Origin: Verticillium longisporum
Taxonomy: Eukaryota > Ascomycota > Sordariomycetes > Glomerellales > Plectosphaerellaceae
Assembly (NCBI GenBank): GCA_019188255.1
Contig: JAETXT010000006.1
Coordinates: forward strand, 124,001 to 188,000
DNA: 64,000 bases
Direction of reading: 5' to 3'
This document shows positions 20,869-31,380 of this stretch, one piece after another. Under the pieces are notes generated by a model that ran no database searches, was not told the DNA's origin, and saw only the letters and a list, made by a program, of their open reading frames with translations. Position 1 is the first letter of the stretch. Every line of letters begins with the position of its first letter. The position numbers and the translations under genes are program-made.

Positions 20869-23135
20869 ATGAATCCCTCACTGCACGGCCTAGTTCTGGC
20901 CGCCATCCTGGGCTTGGCCGGGGCGGTTCATGGCAATCTCAGGTCTCCCGCCCCTCTCGGGTTTACCGGCAAGCTGCAAGGCCCGAGAAGCGTTGGTCCT
21001 AGGGGTGTTGAAGCTACGTTCGTCAAAGCGACCTTAGTCAACAGCGATGATTTCAGCGCGAGTTTCTACAGCATCAAGGTAAAGGTGGGAACTCCGCCCC
21101 AGGAAATTGATCTTCTTCTCAATTCGAGGTCTGATATAACTTGTAAGTATAGTCACAGATGCCTCGGGAAGTTGATGACTAACTTCGTCAAGGGGTTCCT
21201 TCGTTGAATTTCAATGCCTGGAAATCCACCACATTCTCCAACAGATCCTTGGGATCTGTTGATGTTGTTTATGGAGACCCGACCGTCATCCCGCCGAGCT
21301 TGATGAAGTTCCACCTTGATTTGCATGAAGATGTCATGACGATTGGCGGAATTTCGATCCCCAAGCAGCGATTCGGAATTGCGAAACCTCATGCGGGCGA
21401 CATCGGTGCCTTCAGTATTGGTCCTGACCGTGAGCTTGGCTATGAACCAGGCAAGCCATTCAACACTGTCATCGACAATTTGGCAGCCCAGAAGGCGATT
21501 GCCAGCCGTACCTATAGTCTTGATCTGCGGAATTATGATGATCCCAAAGGTAGGCAACGATGGAATCTTGATTCGGCGTATCATATTGACCTAGCCAATA
21601 GCTGGCCTCCTCTTCGGCGCTGCCAATACCGGGCGGTTCGAGGGCAAACTCGTCAAGCGACCTCTGGTGAAGGATGAACTGGGCACATGGGAGTAAGTGA
21701 ATATGACAGACCGGATTTTGAAACCTTCATAAACCATCAGTTACTGACCCAGATGCTCTTCTACCCAGACCTTCCCTCGTTCTCACGGGCCTTGGCCAGT
21801 CCGGCTCGAACGGCTCGGAGGAGGTTTACAGCGTCGACCCCAACCATTCCACCTTGACGCTCGACACTTCTAACCAATATCTGCGACTGACTCATGCATT
21901 TGTTGATCCTCTTCTACGCGACATGGGCGCTGTCAACAATGGACAGGACGCGTATACCGCTCCCTGTTCCCTGCGAGATGGACCGGGAAGTTGGGACTTT
22001 AAGTTCGGCGAAGCGACGATTAAGATCCCATACAAAGACATCATCCAGGATGCAGTCTTGGAAAAAGGCAGCGACTATTGTTTCGTGGGAGTGTTGGTGA
22101 CCTGGAAGGGACAGTTGGTGCTCGGAGGCAAGTCGAAGCTACCACAAGTTTTGGAGCCAGCGCTCGCTAACACAGACAACGAACAGCTCCATTCTTCCAA
22201 GCGGCGTACATCAGCTACGATTTTGATAACCAACAAGTTGCTTTGGCCCAGGCAGCGGACTGCGAGGGCAAGGTTGTCACCTTTGGCAGCGGTCCAAACG
22301 CCATTCCGGACCTAACCGGTTGCAAGCCAGCGTAAGTGATGCCATTTCTGTCTTGAGGCTTAGATATGCATGCTCTCGGCCAAAAGAATGGAGCCGGAGA
22401 TGCGTGCTGGATCATTCGTGTCCTCAAGTATCGATGAAAGCTCTTATCGAATCAGATGTGCAACGTTTCTCGACATGCCTGCTAACAAAGACTTGTAGAG
22501 TAAGGGCCGATCCATCTGGTTCCAAGACAAGCCAGGTCCATGCCCAAGGAACAACCACAACAAGGCCGTTCTCAAACGGCAAAAGTTCAAACTCGACAAC
22601 TTCGACCACCGGGACTGAAAGAATGACAGTTCATCCAACGATGACTTCCACCATTTATGAAACCAGGGTCGCTACCATCACGGCTTGCCCCACGACTGTC
22701 CATAATTGCCCTCTGGGCGCTGTCACTACAGAAGTCATCACCAAATTGACGACGTGGTGCCCTGGGAGTGATACTGTGATCACTCTTGATTACTTGGCGG
22801 GTGCCAAGCAGCTTGTGGCTAAGCCGACTGCCGAACCCAGTCTGATTTGCGAGGACGAAGATGAAGACGAGGATAATGGTGGAGCTTCTCACAAGTCTGG
22901 AGGTGAAGGCAACAACAAGTCTACGGACACTTCTGGCAACAACGGAAACAATAACCAGAAGCCTTCCCCGTCTGGAGTGGACAAGGGTGCACCCAGGCCA
23001 AACGGAGGCAAGACCGGAGCTAAAGACAACACACACCCCCCAGATTCGGTCGTGACTGCTGCTGGAGTAACCCTTTACTCTGTAGCGTTCTACAATGTGG
23101 CGCTTGCGACTTTCCTCGCCGTTCTATTCTCGTAA
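20869..23135 (+). CDS. Pepsin-family (A1) protease-like GPI/membrane-anchored protein lacking the first catalytic Asp
   Basis: Predicted exons are 20869-21142, 21193-21549, 21602-21692, 21769-22127, 22187-22331 and 22499-23135 (620 aa). The fourth intron (22128-22186) has a GC-AG boundary with donor GCAAGT. A signal peptide (about 1-22) precedes a pepsin fold with YSIKVKVGTPPQ and a C-terminal lobe ending near QQVALAQAADC. Where the first D-T/S-G motif belongs the protein has LLLNSRSD (Asn85); the second site is LTLDTSN (Asp273) with Ser for Gly. Proteolysis is therefore unlikely. A Ser/Thr-rich, poly-Asp/Glu stalk and hydrophobic C-terminus suggest GPI anchoring at the cell surface. The last intron (22332-22498) is the least certain. 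Confidence 0.8.
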
Positions 23136-24252
23136 CAGGTCACCAGGCCTGACATTGCCCTACAGTGTATGCGCTGGCAGGAGAACGTCTCTGCATTGAA
23201 AAGACGATATCACATCAAGATGCACAGAGCACAAGCCAACAAACTCCTGGCCGAATGTAGACAGTAGTTAGAATAGTTTTGGTCGTGAACACGCTATTTC
23301 GCTACCGTTACATGTTTTCGTATGTGGCTTTAAATATACACAGTTAATTGAATGGTGAAGCGTCATTATCGGTAGAGCGAGGGTGTTTACCGCAACATCA
23401 GTACGGCAGTCAGTTGTGAGGCATGGTGGTGAGAAACATCTGAAGTCCGGACCTACGGAATCCGAGAAACTGTCCATATTGCCGTTTGTGTCCCGGCCAA
23501 GGAGATGACAAAAAAAGCCACACTCCTAAAAAGTGAGTTTACTTTGAACCATTATACTATACTTTACATCCGCTCAAAATCAATAAAAGTAGAAAGTTCA
23601 TTGAACGTATCGCCGATTATCTATTTAAGTAGGATTTCAGAGCATTTGATTGAGATACGAGGTGTTGAGAAGGTTCTGAAGTTGGGGGTATGTTTGGATG
23701 ATACCTGTGTTTGGCGGATTTGGAGCACGGCTTAATCTGTCACCCACCTGCCAGCGTCTCGGTCTGCAGGGGCCTATTTTTTGACTAGCATCCGCAATTG
23801 TCCCTGATGCCTTCGGGTGACTGTGATTCTTCGATTGAGTAAAACCTGAAGACCTATTCCCGCCAGGGCCCTTTTCTCTACATTTGTACGCTGCACAGTA
23901 TCTACATCGTATGACAACGGTCTCACTATACAAGCAGTCCGTAGAGGAAATTGCTTGCAAGTAGAGGAGAGTTGTCCTTCCTATACTTATTTCATCTGTA
24001 GTCGTTTTAAATATGCTGTGAAGGAAACATTGTTTAATTAATGACGATTTGCACTCTAAGTAGTATGGCTCATTAGGAGAGCATGAGGATGATTAGAAAC
24101 GTACCTATGATATTAGCGTAATTCTCCATGTCTGCTGGACGCGACCCCACCTCTGCGGACCGCACGTTGCACAAGGTCGTGGGATTGTCATACGCTCAAT
24201 CTAGAGTCTCTCATCCTGCATCCAATTGCATTACTCGCACACCAGCGGCCAA
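23136..24252. other. Intergenic region, nothing recognised
   Basis: It holds the 3' end of the protease-like gene and the promoter of the thymidylate kinase gene. Short open frames lack family features. Confidence 0.6.
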
Positions 24253-25257
24253 ATGGCATCTATCAACGACCTAGCCATAGCTGCGATTGCGACATCCACC
24301 GAGGCAGTTGCCTCCAAAGCCGCTGTCAGCCCCGAAAAAGAGGCCACAGCCCCAAGCATCGATATGGATGACGAACAACTCGTGGCTCCCGAGTCGGCCA
24401 TCACCCGCGGAGCGTTGGTCATCCTTGAGGGCTTGGATCGCAGCGGCAAGACGACACAGGTGAAACTGCTAGAGCAGCGTTTCGTCGAGCTAGGGAAGAA
24501 GGTGAAGGTCATGAGGTTTCCGGGTAAGATGGACCATCAACGGGCTCACGCGACACGATTGGCTGTCCCAGATCCTCGTCACCTTTGAGATACTTACGAG
24601 CCCTTACTGATGATTGATAGATCGCTCGACGCCCATCGGCCAGATGATCGACGCTTACCTGAAGAGCTCCGTCGAGATGGACGACCACGTTATTCATCTT
24701 CTTTTCAGCGCCAATCGCTGGGAGGCTGTGTAAGCGATCATGACAGTTCCCGAAGACACCACATCACTAATATAGACAGGAAAACCATTCGTCAATTGCT
24801 CGCTTCCGGCACCACGATCCTGTGTGACCGTTACTATCATTCAGGCATCGTCTATTCGGCCGCCAAGCACAATCCCTCTCTGTCACTGCATTGGGCGCGC
24901 GCGCCTGACATCGGGCTCCCTCGGCCCGACCTGGTCCTCTTCCTCGATCTCGATGAAGCGACAGCCAAGTCTCGCAGCGGTTGGGGCGGCGAAGTGTACG
25001 AACGCGGAGAGATGCAGCGCCGCGTGCGTGAGCTTTTCTGGGGCCTGGCCATGGGTCGGATAGGAGCCGACGGCGGTCTAGGGGACGAGGACCGGCGCGT
25101 GGACCGGGAATTCCGCCAGGAGGAGGAGGACTTGGTCGTCGTGGATGCGGGAGCCAGTGTCGAGGAGGTTGCGGAAGGGATATGGGAGAAAGTTCAACCG
25201 CGGGTGGAACTTGTGGAGAAGGGCCAGTTGAGGACCAGCGTGCGCAGCGTGGCGTGA
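24253..25257 (+). CDS. CDC8: Thymidylate (dTMP) kinase
   Basis: Exons 24253-24523, 24621-24729 and 24780-25257 encode 285 aa. The enzyme phosphorylates dTMP to dTDP with ATP. The P-loop reads EGLDRSGKTTQ (about residues 59-69). The second exon carries the conserved TPIGQMIDAYL and LLFSANRWE segments, and the third the LCDRYYHSG motif and a VLFLDLD strand. An N-terminal extension of about 50 residues, rich in Ala/Ser, and an acidic C-terminal stretch make it longer than the usual 210-220 aa. It converges with the mL57 gene 249 bp downstream. Confidence 0.93.
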
Positions 25258-25506
25258 TCGAAACTGTTGTGTTGGCCGTCATGATATGAAATCAGACATG
25301 CAGGGACATCTCAAACGACGGCTACCTGGGCATGGCCAGGGAATCGAATTATTGTCACGGCACTCATGGGCGGCACCTATCAAACACCCCTCAAACTCAT
25401 ACAACCCCTTTTCAACTCGTGTCCAAGTAACCTCAGTAAGATGAAATGTGTGGTATACACGCTGTGATGATACACCTATGTTACAGATCCCCGTCTACTG
25501 CCGCCC

Positions 25507-26452
25507 TCACTGGAGTGCTAATTGCGAAAGTATCCTCTCCCGCACAATCTTTCCCGCGACCTCGGCACCATGCTGCAACGAAATGGCGCCAATGATGGCA
25601 TGAACGGCACCGTTGAGCACGACCTGAACACCGGATCCTGCCAGGTTCTCGGGCTGTGCTTATCGTTAGCATGTCGTCCAGCTACAGGACTCCTCAATGA
25701 AACTCACCAGTCTAGGCTTCCACCTGAGTACTTTATCCAGACCAACATCGATGGCCAGCTGCTCAATCTTTTCCCTCGAGACAACGTCGTGCGGAAGCTG
25801 TGCATTGAAGTTGTCGAGCCTTGCAAGCGCAGGGTGCTCAAACGGCTGTCGGTTGAATTCGTCGGCGACGACTGCGCCGGGTTTGGGGGCGGCGGATAAA
25901 ATGCTCTGAGCAACCTCGAGAACGACGGCTTGACGGCCTGCAAGCGTGTTAGCATTATTCTTGCCATTGTTCCGTAATTGCGTACGTACCGAGGAACGCC
26001 AGCCTGTCGTTGAACCCTCTCCTTCCGTAGTCGAAGCTCTTATGTGTGACAGCGAGCCACTTGATTTCCTCCGGCAGAAGCTTGTCGCCATCCCGGCCCA
26101 AGAAGCTCACATACATTTGGTCGAGTTTCTTAGGGTCCGAATTGACGTGCCACACGCTGCGAGAGGGCTTCTTGGTGATGTGCGGCGAGAAGGGGGCCTT
26201 CATTGCCTCTGGGGTGTATGACCAGCGTGGGCGCTGGCTCTTCAGATCATCGGGCCTCTCAGACTCCTCCACCCGTCGGGATAGCTGATCAATCTTGCTG
26301 CTGCTCTCGTTTTGGGCCTTGGTTGGGGTCGTAGCGAAGGTTCGGGCGCATTGCAGCGCAGGGGAGGAGGATGCGGTTCGCGAGGTTCGGCAGTGCTGAA
26401 GAGCACGCTTCGAGACAGCGAATGCTGCAGACCGGGGGTTGTTCGTCGCCAT
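25507..26452 (-). CDS. MRPL15: Mitochondrial large-subunit ribosomal protein mL57 (Mrpl15, RNase III-like fold)
   Basis: Exons 25990-26452, 25708-25937 and 25507-25653 encode 279 aa. A mitochondrial-type N-terminus (Arg/Ser/Ala-rich, with RTFATTP) leads into the RNase III-like domain (EEIKWLAVTHKSFDYGRRGFNDRLAFLG), which in this family is structural, not a nuclease. The end, ENLAGSG then AISLQHGAEVAGKIVRERIL, is family-typical. It shares a 391-bp divergent promoter with RTT109. Confidence 0.88.
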
Positions 26453-26843
26453 TGTACCAACAATGGTCGGGAATGGCAAGGGCGTGATGCTTGGGTTGAT
26501 CGTAGGGTCGACACGGGGCTAGAGCTCGCGGTAGGAACATCGCAGCATGACTTTTTTCGTCAACGGGAGCTTCGACGTCACGTGGACTCGCGCTGCTTAC
26601 GGCATCGAGGCTAGGCCAACCCAGTGCTAGACCCCTGAATATCACCCCTGTCAGCTCCGACTCCACCTGCAATTGAAGGTCGCAACGCGTCCGAGATCGC
26701 GACAGCTGCCTTCTCGCCGACTTGTTGGGCCTCGTCGGTCGATTGGGTTGCGTCACCATACATAGCGATCAAGACCAAAGCCACAAAAAAAAACAAGATT
26801 GGCGTTTTAATGCCGACGATCCGTGGACAAGTAGCCCTTCGCA
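26453..26843. promoter_or_regulatory. Divergent promoter between mL57 and RTT109
   Basis: 391 bp separate the two start codons in head-to-head arrangement, so both promoters lie here. No clear TATA box. An A-rich tract (26785-26794) lies just upstream of the RTT109 ATG. Confidence 0.6.
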
Positions 26844-28475
26844 ATGTCTGCTATACCCGCGAAACTCGCACCAGGCAAGCCCCTCCTTGTCGAGAGGCTG
26901 TCACGGGTGCTTCCCAAGGATCTCGCCTTTGGCATTTACCACCTGTCAACGCCGCCAACCAAGACGGACGCACTTTTCTCTGCACCACCCAACGAGCACG
27001 AAGATAGAACTTACTGCGAAAATCACTTCCTTGCCGTGACCGTCGATGCAACCAACTCAACATCAACAGCCAATGGCGGCGACCACGGAAGCCCGCGGGT
27101 GCTTGCCTTTGCGATTGAGATATTCATCTTCACGACCGCGTATACGAGTACCTTCTTCGTCTCCAAGGCCGACTCCACCGGATACCTCGCACTTTTGGGC
27201 CTCCCGAAGGGCACGCCATCGCCCATCAAGGAGGTCTGTGGCGCCTTTATGTCATATCTCGTCGAGCAGCGCCAACGCAAAGACAAGCAGTGCATTGTCA
27301 GCTTGTTCGCTCGTGCGCAGGATCAATATCTGTTTCCCGGTAGCATCAAGAACAAGACGAAACACGTGCTTGATGATAGGGGCTTGGTGAAGTGGTGGTG
27401 CAGGGTGCTGAATCCTTTGTTGGCATCGCCGCCGGCAGGGGACTGGGCTGGCACCAAGGCCTATCTCGTGATCCCCGGGTTGGACGCGTACGAAACAAAA
27501 GCTTTTCTGCCCCGCACAGAAAATGCGGCCGCCCATTGGGAACTGGGACATCCGCTGGAAAGGATATCGCACTACACCAGGGAGTACGACTGGGTTCCGC
27601 CAAGATGCCTTATCCCAAAGTACCCCGACGACCCCAAGTCTCGGTACCGGGACGAGCTGGATGAAGAGTCGGCCAAGTCAAAACAGCTCCAGACGACCGG
27701 CATGTGGAAGAGCATCCGCTCGCTCGATCAGTTCTGGGAGATGCTGGCCTATCGACAAGAGTGCTCCAGTGGCAGGCTGACGGGCTTCATCTGGGTCGTG
27801 TTTGACCCCAAGAACGGTGAACAGAAAGCAGACGCTCCCGCGTCTTTTCCTACGCCCAGCGCTTCATTCAGCACGCCCTCGACTTCAGAGCCGCCTTCGA
27901 CTCCATCAAAACAACGGACAACGAGCACGGCCAATCTGCTCCTCACCCCAAGAAAGCTTTTTCCAACGACAGAGTCCGCCGATGCAGCTTCCAAGGCCAA
28001 ATCTGAGAACAAGGCCAAGAAGAAGAAGCAGCCTCTCCGCGGCATCATCAAGACGCGCCAGCCCAATATCAAAACGCAACGACGCAACCAATTCAAGGAT
28101 CGCAAGATCAGCACTGCGTACTACTATTGGCCCCTCGAGGGGCGTGGGCAGCGAGTTGTCGAGGAATCGGCTTACAAGCGTTCGATAGAACTGCTTCTCC
28201 ACCTCGACTTTGCCAATTTGGACCTTGCCAAGGGCAGCACAAGGAGGTGGGTGAGTGAGGTTGGCATGGGCGAGCCGTGGGGCTTGGAGGTCACTGGCCA
28301 ACGCGACGTCAGTGTGGTGGACCATGCAGCTTCTGCGACGGCCACTGGGACTGTGAATAACCTCTCCGGGATGGTGAAGCGTAAGAGGGCGCCAGCGATA
28401 GAGGGGAACGGAGATCAGCCTGCCAAGATCAACGTTCTAAGTGCTGGCCTCGTTCGGAAGAAGCCGACGGCTTGA
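26844..28475 (+). CDS. RTT109: Histone H3-K56 acetyltransferase Rtt109
   Basis: Single-exon gene of 543 codons. Rtt109 acetylates newly made histone H3 (Lys56) with Vps75 or Asf1 in chromatin assembly and DNA repair. The sequence follows the fungal KAT11 family: PLLVERLSRVLPKDLAFGIYHLSTPP at the N-terminus, LVKWWCRVLNPLL, AYLVIPGLDAYETKAFLP, then IPKYPDDPKSRYRDEL and MLAYRQECSSGRLTGFIWVVF. A low-complexity Ser/Thr/Pro segment (about 325-375) and a Lys-rich segment interrupt the domain before WPLEGRGQRVVEE, as is usual in filamentous fungi. Convergent with the next gene. Confidence 0.92.
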   Translation: MSAIPAKLAPGKPLLVERLSRVLPKDLAFGIYHLSTPPTKTDALFSAPPNEHEDRTYCENHFLAVTVDATNSTSTANGGDHGSPRVLAFAIEIFIFTTAYTSTFFVSKADSTGYLALLGLPKGTPSPIKEVCGAFMSYLVEQRQRKDKQCIVSLFARAQDQYLFPGSIKNKTKHVLDDRGLVKWWCRVLNPLLASPPAGDWAGTKAYLVIPGLDAYETKAFLPRTENAAAHWELGHPLERISHYTREYDWVPPRCLIPKYPDDPKSRYRDELDEESAKSKQLQTTGMWKSIRSLDQFWEMLAYRQECSSGRLTGFIWVVFDPKNGEQKADAPASFPTPSASFSTPSTSEPPSTPSKQRTTSTANLLLTPRKLFPTTESADAASKAKSENKAKKKKQPLRGIIKTRQPNIKTQRRNQFKDRKISTAYYYWPLEGRGQRVVEESAYKRSIELLLHLDFANLDLAKGSTRRWVSEVGMGEPWGLEVTGQRDVSVVDHAASATATGTVNNLSGMVKRKRAPAIEGNGDQPAKINVLSAGLVRKKPTA

Positions 28476-28776
28476 TGTACCAACTCTTTTAGTTTTCGGG
28501 CAAAGGAAGCCTGGGCGGCGTTTCGGGTAATGGTCCACTTGGGTAACGAGGAATGTCGGGCTTGAGCAATAAACATGATATCTTTCTGGCAGTGATTTGC
28601 ACTGCTACGAGTCTGTCTATATGCGCTTTTCTAATGATGAACTAGCAAGGCGAAGTTACAGCACGCCATAAATGCCCTCAGCATACGCTTGAGATTGGAT
28701 CGCATTGCACAAGGGTCTTCGTAAATCATACATCCACTCAATTCAAATGCCTACAGAAGAGCTTTCAAACCAAACA

Positions 28777-29940
28777 TCACCCCCGCAGATGTTCCAGGTT
28801 CACGGGCGTGACCGCCGCCTGTCCGGCCAGCACGGCCATGATGTTCCGCATGGTCAGCTCCCCAAACCCAGCATGGGTCTCGACGGTGCCGCCCGCATTA
28901 TGGCACGTCAGAAACGCCTTGGTACCCGCCATGGCCGCGAGCCTGGGATGCACCGCCGGCTCGGCGGCGTGCACGTCGAGCGCCGCGCTGCTCAGGAGGC
29001 CCGCCTCAAGGGCGTCGGCCAGGGCGGGTTCGTCGACGAGACTGCCGCGCGCAACGTTGACGAATCGCGACCCGGGCTTGAAGTGCTGCAGCGAGGCGGC
29101 CGTGATGATGTGGCGGCCTGCGTAGGGGGCGCAGAGCACGACGCAGTCGGCGACGTGCAGGAGGTCGTCGAGCTCGGCGTGGAACGTGGCGCCCAGCTTC
29201 GTCTCGAGAGCGGCCTCTTTGCGGTAGACGTCGTGGTAGTGAATGGCCATGCCGAAACCAAAGGCGGGGCGGGCGGCGATGGTGGGGCCAATGTTGCCGA
29301 GGCCGATGAGACCGAGGACCTGGCCGCGGAGGGTGTGGGAGACGGCCGTGGCGCGCTCGTGGCAGTCCTGGAAGGCGGCGGGGCTGGCTGCGCCCGCGGC
29401 GGCGACGCACCAGGGGAGGTGGCGGAAGGTAGCGATGATCATGGCGAGGGCAAAGTCGGCGACGGCGTCGGCGGCGGCGAGACCTGAGTTGCAGTAGACG
29501 ATGCCGCGCGCGCCGAGGAGTTTCGTGTCCGCCCAGTCAAAGCCGGCGCCGGCGCTGGCAAAGACTTTGACACTTGGAGGCAGCAGGCTGACGAGCTCTT
29601 CGTCCCATTGTCCCATCTCGCCGCCGGTGCCCCAAAAGGGGCGGAAGATGGCGTCAAACTCACCCCAGCGGCGCTCAAGCAGGGCGCACTTGAACTCATC
29701 GCGCTGACGCTCGGCGGCGGAGGGCCGGATGATGTCGCATTGAGCCTCAAACTGGTGGTAGGTCTCGGGATTGTATCGGATAGGGTCGCCAATGTGGAGG
29801 ACGACGGGCTTCCTGCCGGAGAGCGGTCGCGTTGTTGTTGGAGAGCGGAAGTCGGACGGGGACGCGGGCGAAGCGGCTCGCGGGGTAGAGGCGGGGTTCG
29901 GGGTGCTGGGTGGGAAAGGGGTGTTGGTGGGCTCAGCCAT
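28777..29940 (-). CDS. D-isomer-specific 2-hydroxyacid dehydrogenase (glyoxylate/hydroxypyruvate reductase type)
   Basis: Single exon, 387 aa from the ATG at 29940; the codons upstream in frame have no better ATG. The NAD(P)-binding Rossmann motif is GLIGLGNIG. The catalytic Arg is in VNVARGSLVDE, the Glu in HAAEPAVHP and the His in LTCHNAGG (usually P before the His, here C). The enzyme reduces or oxidises 2-oxo/2-hydroxy acids, probably in the cytosol. The first 40 residues are Pro/Ser/Thr-rich and not part of the fold. Substrate cannot be assigned. Confidence 0.9.
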   Translation of the reverse strand: MAEPTNTPFPPSTPNPASTPRAASPASPSDFRSPTTTRPLSGRKPVVLHIGDPIRYNPETYHQFEAQCDIIRPSAAERQRDEFKCALLERRWGEFDAIFRPFWGTGGEMGQWDEELVSLLPPSVKVFASAGAGFDWADTKLLGARGIVYCNSGLAAADAVADFALAMIIATFRHLPWCVAAAGAASPAAFQDCHERATAVSHTLRGQVLGLIGLGNIGPTIAARPAFGFGMAIHYHDVYRKEAALETKLGATFHAELDDLLHVADCVVLCAPYAGRHIITAASLQHFKPGSRFVNVARGSLVDEPALADALEAGLLSSAALDVHAAEPAVHPRLAAMAGTKAFLTCHNAGGTVETHAGFGELTMRNIMAVLAGQAAVTPVNLEHLRG

Positions 29941-30720
29941 GACGGCGACCTTTGATGAACGAAGCACAAGTGAACAAAGGATTCTATGGCGAGGAACCTG
30001 GCGCTGCAACTGCAATGATATTCAGAAGATGATGGGCGAGACGGGAAGTTTAATATTGGGTTCATGACAACAAGCCGATCCCGCCGATCCAACACCGTGA
30101 GGGCGGCCAACAAAACAGGGCGGCGTGGCCCAGGCACATACAGCGAGACTTTGGGGCTCGGATGGCTCAATGGCTGGACGTGTGGCAGCAGGCAGAGGCG
30201 GTATCGCGGAATCTGCTGATAGTGAGATAATGCTCATGCAGGCACTGGCCAGGGGGAGGCGAAGCCAGCAGAACAAGGAACGGAACGAAGCTCCTCCACG
30301 TGGCGTATCGGCGGGCACAATTGCATGGGGCACCAGGATTGTAACGCAATCAAACATGGTGAGGCGATGGGCGTCAAGGGTCGCCATTTTCTTCAAGAAT
30401 GCCAGAGCGCCAATGGAGTGAGGACACAAGACGATGCTTCAAGTGAGCAGATGTCAACGGAGACCATGATGGCATGATCTACTGCGTCGAGAGGTGGGAC
30501 GATGAATACTCAAAGACACAGATTTGAAAAGGAACAAGGCGAGGGAAAACGAGGGCCACTGCTGCAAGCCGTTGTCGTTGGTCAGTCGGGCGTCTCTCGG
30601 CGGCGGTCTAGCCAGAACGAAGGTGCAGGTCGCAGGCCAACACTTGCCTGAGGTCCAGCCTGCCAAGCGACGATATTCATTCTGTCGTGTTTGTCTGGTG
30701 GAAGATCTAGCTTGACGTCT

Positions 30721-30809
30721 GATGTTGGATGTCCAGTCGGACCTTTGATGTCAATTCGGACTCTTGATGTCAAGTCGGACTCTTGAAGTCCAGTCGGACT
30801 ATTTGATGC
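30721..30809. repeat. 19-bp tandem repeat, four copies
   Basis: TCGGAC recurs at 30737, 30756, 30775 and 30794, exactly every 19 bp. The unit is close to TCTTGATGTCAAGTCGGAC. An inverted GAGTCCGACTC copy follows near 30829. Confidence 0.85.
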
Positions 30810-31086
30810 CAAGCCTGAAGAGTCCGACTCGGAGGCAACGAGCGTGCCTCGCAGACTGCCGAATGCTCTGATGGTAGAACGACAGACACCAATAGGCACA
30901 AGGGCGTTCCTCCCCGCACCCTAGAGATCAGCCGCATACCAGGCGCGTGACTGGTGTCTTGACTGTGTCTCAGCCTCTTCCGTTGGGTGTGGCAGCCGGT
31001 GGTGGAGGTGGTGATGGTGAGGATGGCAGGCCATCACAGCAGGCATCCATGCGGGGTGGGGAGAGGAGGCCACTGTTAGGCACTGC

Positions 31087-31161
31087 ACTGGCAGTGTCTG
31101 GCACGCACATGACTGGCAGTGTCTGGCACGCATATGACTGGCAGTGTCTGGCACGTGCATC
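31087..31161. repeat. 25-bp tandem repeat, three copies
   Basis: ACTGGCAGTGTCTGGCACG starts at 31087, 31112 and 31137. It lies about 220 bp upstream of the membrane-protein start codon. Confidence 0.85.
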
Positions 31162-31380
31162 TGTCTGCCCACGCTCTAGCCCTGACGCGCCTGCCTCACC
31201 TCAGACGCCTGTGACCGTGACATCAACGTCATCTTTGCTGCAGTCTCGACCTCTCGACGAAGCTTACCCTCAGCTTCACCATCGATCAACCCTCACCAGC
31301 GCATTTTCATCAGCTTCATCCTGGGATACGCCAAGACGCAATCTCGTCCACTACCAATCATTTCCTCGTCCACGGCAGCG

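Larger units (their letters stand above)
29941..31380. other. Intergenic region with two minisatellites
   Basis: 1.44 kb between divergent genes. It holds the promoters of both neighbours and two short tandem repeats (30721-30809 and 31087-31161). No supported gene. Confidence 0.6.

Noticed and set aside
27749..28114. Open frames opposite RTT109
   Set aside because: Shadow frames in a GC-rich coding region without family features.
28705..29487. 260-codon plus-strand frame opposite the hydroxyacid dehydrogenase
   Set aside because: Gly/Val/Glu-rich translation typical of the antisense of a GC-rich gene; the minus strand holds a clear enzyme.
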